15,078 nucleotides of DNA from an uncultured bacterium (GTDB lineage Bacteria; Verrucomicrobiota; Kiritimatiellia; RFP12; UBA1067), in NCBI GenBank assembly GCA_902773475.1, contig CACYEO010000072.1, forward strand, positions 1 to 15,078, given 5' to 3'. Below are positions 1 through 6,114 of the stretch, piece after piece. The position numbers and the translations under genes were made by a program. Position 1 is the stretch's first letter. Every line of letters starts with the position of its first letter. The notes under the pieces were generated by a model, which saw only the letters and a program-made list of their open reading frames with translations, ran no database searches and was not told the DNA's origin.

Positions 1-1
1 C

Positions 2-97
2 GCGCCGCTGGAAGAGGGCTTCGGCAACGAGAAATACGGAGACTTAGCCAACCGCATCGGCAACGAGATCATGATCAACGCGAAAGATCTGTCCTGA
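2..97 (+). CDS. 3' end of an unidentified protein (5' end outside window)
   Basis: An open frame enters from the left edge and ends at a TGA at 95-97, giving about 31 C-terminal residues (APLEEGFGNEKYGDLANRIG, then NEIMINAKDLS). Codon use matches the neighbouring genes. The tail has no motif I can assign; it is acidic and probably helical, with no membrane segment. It is followed by a structured intergenic element (101-181) and then by the promoter of the next gene, so it probably ends a separate transcription unit. The stretch is too short to tell whether it belongs functionally with the metal ABC operon. Confidence 0.6.
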   Translation, partial: APLEEGFGNEKYGDLANRIGNEIMINAKDLS

Positions 98-100
98 CAC

Positions 101-181
101 CGGCAGGGAGGCGGTTGCGGCCGTTCCCGCAACCGTGCCCGGCGGTCCTTCCTCCGGCGCCGGAGGAAGACCGGCCTGCCG
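101..181. repeat. Intergenic multi-stem inverted-repeat element (three-way junction)
   Basis: Three nested complementary blocks fill this gap. The outer arms CGGCAGG (101-107) and CCTGCCG (175-181) pair over 7 bases. Inside are a 9-bp hairpin (CGGTTGCGG 112-120 with CCGCAACCG 127-135, 6-base loop) and a long nearly loopless hairpin (143-158 with 159-173) whose core 149-168 is a perfect palindrome centred on GGCGCC. There is no T-tract, so it is not a classical intrinsic terminator. It could be a REP/BIME-like element, a structured RNA 3' end of the upstream gene, or a cruciform site. Confidence 0.6.
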
Positions 182-220
182 CAGGAAATCCGTATCCGTC
201 GCGCCGGATTCCGCCAAAAA

Positions 221-229
221 TGATATAAT
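221..229 (+). promoter_or_regulatory. Extended -10 promoter of the lipoprotein/metal ABC operon
   Basis: TGATATAAT is a perfect TGn-TATAAT extended -10 element. No TTGACA-like -35 lies 16-18 bases upstream, as expected for extended -10 promoters. TATAAT ends at 229 and the ATG is at 238, only 8 bases later, and the gap (CTCCCCCG) holds no purine-rich ribosome binding site. A transcript starting about 7 bases after the box would begin at or next to the ATG, so a leaderless mRNA is predicted. Confidence 0.6.
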
Positions 230-237
230 CTCCCCCG

Positions 238-936
238 ATGAACAAGTTGATCAAGACAATAGCGGCGGTTGCGGCCGCGCAGATTTGCGCAGGATGCTTC
301 ACGATATCGCGCACGCCGGATCCGGAAACAATCCAGGTGCGCACGGTGAAGAACGCACCCGCCTTGCGGCTCGACGGATTTCACGCCGAATTTCTCGACT
401 GGATTCCCTCGTACGGCTGGTCGAACGTCTATGTCCAAGGCGGCAGACGCTGGGGCGGACACTGGCAGACTGTCCAGAATGTGACATATCTGCCAAAATT
501 CGAAAAGACGGACGCATATCTGAAAACGGCCGTTTCAGTGCTGGAAGACGCCGGCTTCACAGTCAACGGGCCTAACGGGGAATACGCGGTGACGGGAGAG
601 TTTTCCGGTCCGTCCGATCCTGACGGAACGGCATGGAGGCGCGTTGCAATCTGCGGCTTTTCGCTGCTGTTCTGCCACTACGACGCCGTGTCCTGGCGGC
701 TTGACATGCGCGTACGCGAGATTGCCACCGGGCGGCTCGTCTTCAAGAAGACGTTCGAACAGGAATACGAGTGCAGCGCTTTCTCCCCGTTGTGGCTGTT
801 CGGCCTGGCCTCCCATGCCGAGTCGGATTCGCGTTTCGCAGACAACTGGTGTCTGACGAACCTGTCTATCGAGGCCGCACGGGAGGTTGCGGAGTTTTTT
901 GCAGCGCGGACGGAAAAAGGAAGCGTGGAAAAATGA
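238..936 (+). CDS. Predicted lipoprotein of unknown function, first gene of metal ABC operon
   Basis: This 232-residue protein begins with a lysine-containing n-region and a hydrophobic stretch ending in CAGC, so Cys20 is the likely lipidated residue. The -3 position is Cys rather than the usual Leu; -1 Gly and -2 Ala are normal. Residue 21 is Phe, not Asp, which by the E. coli Lol rule would favour the outer membrane. The mature part is rich in Trp, Tyr and Phe (a WSNVYVQGGRRWGGHW segment near residues 81-96). I do not recognise the family. The stop overlaps the next start as ATGA, so it is translationally coupled to the ABC ATPase. It could be an accessory lipoprotein of the transporter, but it does not look like a ZnuA-type cluster A-I binding protein. 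The start is fixed by the lipoprotein signal and the promoter 8 bases upstream. Confidence 0.8.
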   Translation: MNKLIKTIAAVAAAQICAGCFTISRTPDPETIQVRTVKNAPALRLDGFHAEFLDWIPSYGWSNVYVQGGRRWGGHWQTVQNVTYLPKFEKTDAYLKTAVSVLEDAGFTVNGPNGEYAVTGEFSGPSDPDGTAWRRVAICGFSLLFCHYDAVSWRLDMRVREIATGRLVFKKTFEQEYECSAFSPLWLFGLASHAESDSRFADNWCLTNLSIEAAREVAEFFAARTEKGSVEK

Positions 937-1748
937 TTCCCGAAGCTCTATCCGCAACCTCCCCCGTTTCAGTGGATGGCGTCTGCTTCGCCTATCCCGG
1001 GCGCGAAGTCCTGCATGGAATTTCATTCTCCATACCCGACAAATCCCTCACTGCCGTCGTGGGGCCCAACGGCGGCGGCAAGACTACGCTCTTGCGTCTG
1101 ATGCTTGGAGAGTTGAAGCCGGAATGCGGAACGATCCGCATATTCGGAATGAATCCCTCAAAGGCGCGCAGCAGGATCGGATACGTTCCCCAAAGCGCGG
1201 AAGCGGATCCGAAGTTCCCTATGTCGGTGATGGAAGCCGTCCTTGCCGGACGCGCCGGAAAATGCGGGCTTTTCCACACCGCGGCGGACAGAGCCGCAGC
1301 GATGGAAGCGCTTGAACGCACCGGAATGGCCGCAAAAGCAAAACGCCCTGCGGCGGAACTTTCAGGCGGGGAATGGCAGCGTGTCATGATTTCGCAGGCG
1401 CTTGCGTCGGATCCCGACATCCTTCTTCTCGACGAACCGGCGGCGAACGTCGATTTCCAGACTGCGGCAAAGCTGTACGAACTGTTCGCGGAACTTTCGC
1501 ATTCAATACCGGTTGTGATGGTTTCGCACAATCTTTCGGTGGTGACGCGGCAGGCCGACTGGGTGCTTTGCGTAAACAGGACGGCGGGGATGCACAGGCT
1601 TGGCGAAGTCGCGTCGGAAACGTTCCAGAATTCGTTCGGCGCGACGCTCGCGCTGATCCGCCATGACGGCTGTCCGGTCGGTGGCGACATGCACGATCCT
1701 GTATGCAAGCACTTCAGCCGGTGCAGTTGCGGCTGCGGGGAGGCCTGA
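933..1748 (+). CDS. Metal-type ABC transporter ATP-binding protein (ZnuC/MntB-like)
   Basis: This 271-residue ATPase energises uptake of a metal ion, most likely Zn or Mn, through the permease encoded next. It has Walker A GPNGGGKT (44-51), Q-loop Gln87 in YVPQ, signature LSGGE (143-147), Walker B ILLLDEP (163-169) and H-loop His199 in SHN. The frame is open further upstream, but the ATG at 933 is chosen because it overlaps the previous stop (ATGA), has AAGGAAG 9 bases upstream, and puts the ABC domain near the N terminus. The C-terminal 28 residues are unusual: His244, Cys247, His254, Cys258, His260, Cys264, Cys266 and Cys268 make a plausible metal-binding tail. The ABC-3-type permease and the small size support the metal family. 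Choice of metal is not readable from sequence. Confidence 0.92.
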   Translation: MIPEALSATSPVSVDGVCFAYPGREVLHGISFSIPDKSLTAVVGPNGGGKTTLLRLMLGELKPECGTIRIFGMNPSKARSRIGYVPQSAEADPKFPMSVMEAVLAGRAGKCGLFHTAADRAAAMEALERTGMAAKAKRPAAELSGGEWQRVMISQALASDPDILLLDEPAANVDFQTAAKLYELFAELSHSIPVVMVSHNLSVVTRQADWVLCVNRTAGMHRLGEVASETFQNSFGATLALIRHDGCPVGGDMHDPVCKHFSRCSCGCGEA

Positions 1749-1749
1749 A

Positions 1750-2577
1750 ATGGATTACGCCGGATTGTTGTTTCCCATTGCCGCGTCGGCGCTTGCGGCG
1801 GCGGCTTCCGGCCTGATAGGGCCTTTCGTTCTCGCGCGCCGCGCCACATACGCGGCAGGAGCGGTTTCGCACAGCATGATGGGCGGCATAGGGCTTGCCG
1901 CTTTCTGCGCTTCCCGTTTCGGATGGGAATGGTTCACACCGTTCTGGGGAGCGCTTCTCGCGGCGCTTGCGGCGGCTGCGGCGCTGTCTCTGATCACAGG
2001 AAAGACAAATGCGAGAATCGACGCCGTTTTGAGCGGAATATGGACAGGCGGCTTTGCGACCGGCATCGTGCTGATGGTCGCGGCCACAGGCGAAGAAGGA
2101 GACGTTGAAGAATATCTGCTTGGTTCGCTCATGGAGGCGGACGGAACAGTTGTCGTCAAGATGTCCGTTCTCGCGGCGGTTTCCGCAATGGCGATACTTC
2201 CGGGGTACAACAAACTGCTCGCCGTGTCGTTCGACAAACGGCTCGCCGCACTGCGCGGCGTAAACGTTGTATTTTGGGATGCGGTGTTTTCAATGGCGAC
2301 GGCCCTCGCGGTGGCGCTTATCGCGCATACCGGCGGAATCCTGATGGCGATCGCCCTTCTCACGCTGCCGGCGGCTGCATCGTCCCAGTTCTGCGGATCG
2401 ATGCGCCGGCAGATGGCTTTTTCATTCTTGTTCGCTTTCTGCGCCGGCATTGCCGGAATCGCGGCAGGCAAGACCGTGAATCCGCTTTTTTCGTCTGCGG
2501 CATCGGTCTTTTTCCTGCTGGCCGTCTGCGCAGCCGCCGCTTTCGTCTCGAAAACAAGGAGGGCTTGCCATGGATGA
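1750..2577 (+). CDS. Metal ABC transporter permease (ABC-3/ZnuB family)
   Basis: This 275-residue integral membrane protein has about eight or nine hydrophobic segments, typical length for the ABC-3 permease family. Family-typical features are AVSHSMMGGIGLA (39-51), corresponding to the conserved 'SH..' region after the first helices, EEYLLGSL (120-127), and the TGGILMAIALLTLPAAAS stretch (194-211). The ATG at 1750 follows the ATPase stop by one base, with a strong GGGGAGG ribosome site 6 bases upstream that lies inside the ATPase's last codons; upstream in-frame starts would run into the ATPase gene. It presumably dimerises in the inner membrane and pairs with the ATPase encoded at 933-1748. 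No periplasmic metal-binding protein is encoded in this operon, so the binding subunit must be elsewhere. Confidence 0.92.
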   Translation: MDYAGLLFPIAASALAAAASGLIGPFVLARRATYAAGAVSHSMMGGIGLAAFCASRFGWEWFTPFWGALLAALAAAAALSLITGKTNARIDAVLSGIWTGGFATGIVLMVAATGEEGDVEEYLLGSLMEADGTVVVKMSVLAAVSAMAILPGYNKLLAVSFDKRLAALRGVNVVFWDAVFSMATALAVALIAHTGGILMAIALLTLPAAASSQFCGSMRRQMAFSFLFAFCAGIAGIAAGKTVNPLFSSAASVFFLLAVCAAAAFVSKTRRACHG

Positions 2578-2947
2578 ATCAGGGGAATCCACCCTCCCCT
2601 CCCCTCCCGTGTCAAGCGAACGTCTGGCGCTTGAGATGGAGAAGCTCGGGCTTGAACGCATGCGTCTTGAAGCCGCGCGAAAGTCGTTGGAAGATTCCGA
2701 GCGTCTTTCACAGAACCGGCGTTCGTCTTTGCGTTTCACGGCAGCGGCGGCTGTCATCCTGGCATTCGCCGCTGGCATGGTATGCGGAATCGCATTCGAC
2801 AAATGGTGTGTGGAGCGCAGCGAGAAAGCACGCCTCGATATGGCGCTAAAAGGGCTTGAGAACGCCGAGACGCAGAAAGAATCCGTCCCCTCCCCCGATG
2901 CTTCCGCCGTCGGGACGAACGTCATCCAGAGCATTTCGATCCGTTGA
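2570..2947 (+). CDS. Small coiled-coil membrane protein, unknown function
   Basis: This 125-residue protein has a Ser/Pro-rich start, a charged heptad-like helix with many Leu, Glu and Arg (about 16-50), one transmembrane helix (about 57-75, TAAAAVILAFAAGMVCGIAF), a second charged helix (80-103) and a polar tail. Topology is probably bitopic. The ATG lies inside the permease gene and overlaps its end by 8 bases (2570-2577); AAGGAGGG at 2557-2564 is an excellent ribosome site, so expression with the transporter operon is likely. I recognise no family. Its position suggests an accessory role or simple co-transcription; nothing in it resembles a metal-binding protein. Confidence 0.75.
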   Translation: MDESGESTLPSPPVSSERLALEMEKLGLERMRLEAARKSLEDSERLSQNRRSSLRFTAAAAVILAFAAGMVCGIAFDKWCVERSEKARLDMALKGLENAETQKESVPSPDASAVGTNVIQSISIR

Positions 2948-2953
2948 GCGCCC

Positions 2954-2979
2954 GCGCGGGAAAGCCACCTCCCCCGCGC
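2954..2979. terminator. Possible hairpin between convergent operons
   Basis: The 33-base gap between the convergent genes ending at 2947 and 2981 contains GCGCGGG (2954-2960) and CCCGCGC (2973-2979), a 7-bp GC-only stem with a 12-base loop; CCCGCGCGGG at 2951-2960 is also palindromic. There is no T-tract in either direction, so it is at best a weak or factor-assisted bidirectional terminator. Confidence 0.3.
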
Positions 2980-2980
2980 T

Positions 2981-3901
2981 TCAGGAAATGGACATGTAAT
3001 CGCCCGGCGGCATATTCTGCAATGCGGCAATCCGTTCTTCGATCGACGGATGGCTTGCGAAAAGCGAAGACATCCCCCCCGCTATTCCGAACGCCTTTAT
3101 GGATTCGGGCAGGATGCCCGGCTTGAGGTTGCCGAGCCGCTTGAGCGCTGCGATCATCGGAAGCGGATTGCCGAGGAGTTTCGCGGATCCGGCATCGGCC
3201 GCGTATTCACGCTTTCTGCTGTACCACATCAGGACGATCATGGCGAAAAGGCCCAGGACAAACTGGAACAGCTGGGCGAACATCCTATACATGAATATGT
3301 TTCCGCCGCCTCTCCTGTTCCTGTTGGATTGCTTTCCGTCGAGCAGGCCGGAGGCGACCGAGGCGAGAATATAGGAGAAGAAAATCACAAACGTGTTCAC
3401 CACGCCCTGCGTGAGACACATCGTGACCATGTCGCCGTTTGCGACGTGGGATATTTCATGTGCGAGCACCGCTTTGAGTTCGCCGGCTTCCATCTGTTCT
3501 ATTATGCCTGTCGAAACGGCGACGAGGGCTGCGTCTTTGCGCGCTCCCGTCGCGAATGCGTTCGCCTCCCCCGGATAGATTGCAACTTCAGGCGTTTTAA
3601 TTCCGGCGCGCTTCGCAAGGTCTTTCACCGTGGAAACAAGCCAGCGTTCCGCCGGACCCTCCGTTCCGTCGATCGTGGTGCATTTCATGGAAAGCTTCAC
3701 GACTGTCTTTGACAGCATTAGAGATATCATCGCGCCGCCAAAGCCCAGGAGGAGCGCGAACACCGCCAGCGGAACCAGGCCTCCGTCGCCGGCTATCTTG
3801 CGCATGTCCACCCCCATCAACGCGCACACGATGTGGGCGACGAGCGTCAAAGTGGCCACGGCGGCGATGTTCGTAAGTATGAATATCGTCAGTCTTTTCA
3901 T
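2981..3901 (-). CDS. htpX: HtpX-type M48 membrane zinc metalloprotease
   Basis: This 306-residue protein is an inner-membrane protease of the M48 family that degrades misfolded membrane proteins with its active site on the cytoplasmic side. Two N-terminal hydrophobic helices (about 6-28 and 43-66) are followed by the protease domain with HEISH (148-152) as the zinc-binding HExxH, then two further hydrophobic segments (about 165-186 and 208-227), and the third zinc ligand Glu232 in REYAADAGSAKLLG. The C-terminal SHPSIEERIAAL (283-294) is characteristic. The ATG at 3901 is chosen because it overlaps the rarA stop (ATGA) and has AAGGAG upstream; the frame is open for 14 more codons inside rarA. 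All catalytic residues are present. No heat-shock promoter is visible; it is read from the rarA promoter. Confidence 0.93.
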   Translation of the reverse strand: MKRLTIFILTNIAAVATLTLVAHIVCALMGVDMRKIAGDGGLVPLAVFALLLGFGGAMISLMLSKTVVKLSMKCTTIDGTEGPAERWLVSTVKDLAKRAGIKTPEVAIYPGEANAFATGARKDAALVAVSTGIIEQMEAGELKAVLAHEISHVANGDMVTMCLTQGVVNTFVIFFSYILASVASGLLDGKQSNRNRRGGGNIFMYRMFAQLFQFVLGLFAMIVLMWYSRKREYAADAGSAKLLGNPLPMIAALKRLGNLKPGILPESIKAFGIAGGMSSLFASHPSIEERIAALQNMPPGDYMSIS

Positions 3902-5211
3902 TTTCCGTTCTCCTTGTTGCGGTTTTTCTCCGATGCGAGCCATTCCATCCGCTTGGCGATTGTCGCTTCGTAGCCCGATTCTTTCGGTACGTAGTATTTG
4001 ACGGGTATGCGCATGTATGCCTGGTCGACGGCCGTTGACGGATAGTCGTGCGGATATTTGTAGCCTTCGTTCCGTTCCGCGCCGACGGCTTTTACATGGA
4101 CGTTTTTCAGGTGTTCAGGGACGGGCTGCACCCTCCCCCGCTTTATATCGGAAATCGCGTTTTCAAGCGCCATGTAGGCGGCGTTGGACTTAGGCGCAGT
4201 GGCGAGATATGCAGTCGCCTGGGCAAGAGCGATGCGCGCCTCCGGCATGCCGACAAACTCCACGGCGTGAAGCGCTGAAACCGCAAGCGTGATTCCGCGC
4301 GGATCCGCGTTGCCGATGTCTTCGCTTGCAGAGATTACAAGACGCCTTGCTATGAACCGCGGATCCTCCCCCGCGATTATCATTTTCGCCAGCCAGTATA
4401 CCGCCGCGTCAGGGTCGCTTCCGCGTATGGATTTTATGAATGCCGAAATTGTATCGTAGTGCCCGTCTTCGTTTTTGTCGTATCTTACCTGGCGGCGCTG
4501 GACGCATTCCTGCATCGTTTCAAGGGTTATGCGTATGCGGCCGTCCTCCCCCTGAGGCGTGGAACGTACGGCCACGTCGAGCGCCGTCAGTGCGTGTCTG
4601 GCGTCGCCTTCGCATATTTCCGCAAGGAAGGATTTCGCTTCATCTTCCAGATCCACAGGCAGCGAGCCCAGGCCGCGTTCGACATCTGAAACCGCCCGGT
4701 CGAGAAGGCGTTCGACATCGGAGCGGGAAAGCGGACGCAGTTCAAACACAAGCGACCGGGACGTAAGCGGCGTGTTCACGAACATGTTCGGGTTGTGCGT
4801 GGTAGCGCCTATGAGAACTACCGAGCCGTCTTCTACGTAAGGCAGAAGGACGTCCTGCTGGGATTTGCTGAAACGGTGAATCTCGTCTATGAAGAGAATC
4901 GTCCCGCGTCCGCCAAGTTCGTTTCTGGCGCGTTCGCAAATTTCCCGGAACGATGCAACATTGGAAAGCACGCCCGAGGCCCGGACGAAATTGCGTTTCG
5001 TCGTTTTCGCCACGACTTCCGCAAGCGTAGTCTTTCCGCATCCGGGCGGCCCGTAGAAAATAACGTTAGTCAGACGGTCGGCTTCGATTACACGGCGCAG
5101 AAGCTTTCCCGGTCCAAGGATATGATCCTGTCCGGCGACTTCGTCGAGCGTTTGCGGGCGCATTCTCGCCGCAAGCGGCTCGGAACCGTGCAAATCGTCA
5201 TCCACCTTCAT
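3898..5211 (-). CDS. rarA: Replication-associated recombination protein A (RarA/MgsA AAA+ ATPase)
   Basis: This 437-residue protein is a clamp-loader-like AAA+ ATPase that acts at stalled replication forks, homologous to E. coli MgsA/RarA and yeast Mgs1/WRNIP1. Walker A is GPPGCGKT (54-61), Walker B LFIDEIH (106-112), sensor 1 GATTHNP (135-141), and SRS at 151-153 holds the likely arginine finger. The C-terminal tetramerisation region includes GNADPRG (300-306), KSNAAY (341-346) and YKYPHDYP (384-391), all typical of the family. Length is normal. The start is supported by the family's usual LAARMRP beginning at residues 13-19 and by AGGA about 6 bases before the ATG. It is first in a two-gene unit with htpX, coupling fork maintenance to membrane proteolysis only by position. 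Confidence 0.95.
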   Translation of the reverse strand: MKVDDDLHGSEPLAARMRPQTLDEVAGQDHILGPGKLLRRVIEADRLTNVIFYGPPGCGKTTLAEVVAKTTKRNFVRASGVLSNVASFREICERARNELGGRGTILFIDEIHRFSKSQQDVLLPYVEDGSVVLIGATTHNPNMFVNTPLTSRSLVFELRPLSRSDVERLLDRAVSDVERGLGSLPVDLEDEAKSFLAEICEGDARHALTALDVAVRSTPQGEDGRIRITLETMQECVQRRQVRYDKNEDGHYDTISAFIKSIRGSDPDAAVYWLAKMIIAGEDPRFIARRLVISASEDIGNADPRGITLAVSALHAVEFVGMPEARIALAQATAYLATAPKSNAAYMALENAISDIKRGRVQPVPEHLKNVHVKAVGAERNEGYKYPHDYPSTAVDQAYMRIPVKYYVPKESGYEATIAKRMEWLASEKNRNKENGK

Positions 5212-5230
5212 ATCCTGTCCTGCCCCGCAT

Positions 5231-5236
5231 TTTATA
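5231..5236 (-). promoter_or_regulatory. Candidate -10 box of rarA-htpX
   Basis: The 70-base AT-rich gap between the panB stop and the rarA start (5212-5281) contains TATAAA, reading on the minus strand, 19 bases before the rarA ATG. That would leave a short leader of roughly 12 bases with AGGA as the ribosome site. No convincing -35 is visible, and an alternative TATTAT lies a few bases upstream, so the exact box is uncertain. Confidence 0.4.
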
Positions 5237-5281
5237 ATATGCTACTTAACATAACAGACATTATGCGCAAAACGGACAAGT

Positions 5282-6097
5282 TTATTTGGTGGCGTCCTGC
5301 TTGCATGTTTGGACTTTTCTGGATGGCGGGAAAGATGCGTCGCGCACAGCGTCCGCGTATGCTGAAAAACCGTTTGCGGCAACTTCGCCAAGCTTTGCGA
5401 ATTTCCGGCAGAAGGATGGAACATGTCCGGTGTTCAAGCCGAGAAGATCGTGCATCACGAGAATCTGTCCATCACACGAAGGCCCTGCGCCTATTCCTAT
5501 GGTCGGACATTTCACCGCCGGCGTTATGCGCGCTGCCAGCGGATCGGGTATGCATTCAAGCGTCAATGCGAAAGCCCCGGCTTCGTCTATTGCGACAGCA
5601 TCTTCGAAAACAGCGTCGGCTGCTTCCCGGGACTTGCCTTGCATTTTGAACCCGCCGTACTCGTTTACAGACTGCGGGGTCATGCCGACATGTCCGAAAA
5701 CCGGAATTCCCGAGGAAACAAGACGCGCGACGAGAGATGCCATGTTGCGTCCGCCTTCGAGTTTTACGGCGTCGGCGCCTGCCTGGAGGCATTTGACTGC
5801 GTTCAAAACGGCGTCGTCGGGTGAGGCCTGATATGTCCCGAACGGCATGTCGGCCACAACGCAGGCGTTCTGCACGCCGCGCGAAACGGCGGATACCGAG
5901 CGCAGAATGTCGTCAAGCGTCACGTTCAGCGTGGTTTCATATCCAAGCATCGTCATGCCGAGGGAATCGCCTACAAGAACAAGCGGTATTCCAGCATTGT
6001 CGGCGAGTCTGGCGAATGTATAGTCGTATGCCGTGACGCAGGGGAGACGTTCAACGCCTTTTGCGGCGCGGATCGCAGCCGTGTTCCATTTTTTCAT
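5282..6097 (-). CDS. panB: 3-methyl-2-oxobutanoate hydroxymethyltransferase (ketopantoate hydroxymethyltransferase)
   Basis: This 271-residue enzyme transfers a hydroxymethyl group from methylenetetrahydrofolate to 3-methyl-2-oxobutanoate to make ketopantoate, the first committed step of pantothenate and CoA synthesis in the cytoplasm. Family motifs are all present: TAYDY (22-26), VGDSLGM (42-48) with metal ligand Asp44, VADMPFG (81-87) with metal ligand Asp83, KLEGG (112-116) with substrate-binding Lys112, GHVGMTPQSVN (135-145), catalytic Glu181 in LECIP, and GIGAGPSCDGQ (201-211). Length is typical. No panC, panD or panE lies in the window, so the gene stands alone. It has its own extended -10 box 6 bases before the ATG and no ribosome binding site, so translation from a leaderless mRNA is likely. 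Confidence 0.96.
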   Translation of the reverse strand: MKKWNTAAIRAAKGVERLPCVTAYDYTFARLADNAGIPLVLVGDSLGMTMLGYETTLNVTLDDILRSVSAVSRGVQNACVVADMPFGTYQASPDDAVLNAVKCLQAGADAVKLEGGRNMASLVARLVSSGIPVFGHVGMTPQSVNEYGGFKMQGKSREAADAVFEDAVAIDEAGAFALTLECIPDPLAARITPAVKCPTIGIGAGPSCDGQILVMHDLLGLNTGHVPSFCRKFAKLGEVAANGFSAYADAVRDASFPPSRKVQTCKQDATK

Positions 6098-6103
6098 GGC
6101 GCG

Positions 6104-6112
6104 AGTATAGCA
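6104..6112 (-). promoter_or_regulatory. Extended -10 promoter of panB, start-proximal
   Basis: Read on the minus strand, TGCTATACT is a TGn-TATACT extended -10 element. It ends at 6104; the panB ATG begins at 6097 after only CGCGCC. There is no purine-rich ribosome site in the gap. The promoter lies in the 17-base space after the stop of the upstream gene. Predicted transcription start is at or within one base of the ATG. Confidence 0.6.
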
Positions 6113-6114
6113 TT

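Larger units (their letters stand above)
958..4552 (-). other. Left arm of strand-polar G-rich octamer (GGGGGAGG on - strand)
   Basis: Seven copies of GGGGGAGG lie on the minus strand (CCTCCCCC on plus) at 958, 2889, 2968, 3565, 4132, 4365 and 4545; exact GGGNAGGG matches lie at 2592, 2597, 2888 and 4131. No plus-strand copy occurs in this arm. Copies sit in both plus genes and minus genes and in different codon phases, so coding does not explain them. Confidence 0.6.

Noticed and set aside
98..237. Riboswitch or Zur/Mur operator upstream of the metal ABC operon
   Set aside because: The structured element lies upstream of the -10 box, so it is not in the leader, and no Fur-family-like AT-rich palindrome is seen.
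135..575. Plus-strand open frame starting inside the inverted-repeat element
   Set aside because: Overlaps the lipoprotein gene in another phase, no ribosome site, Arg-rich composition.
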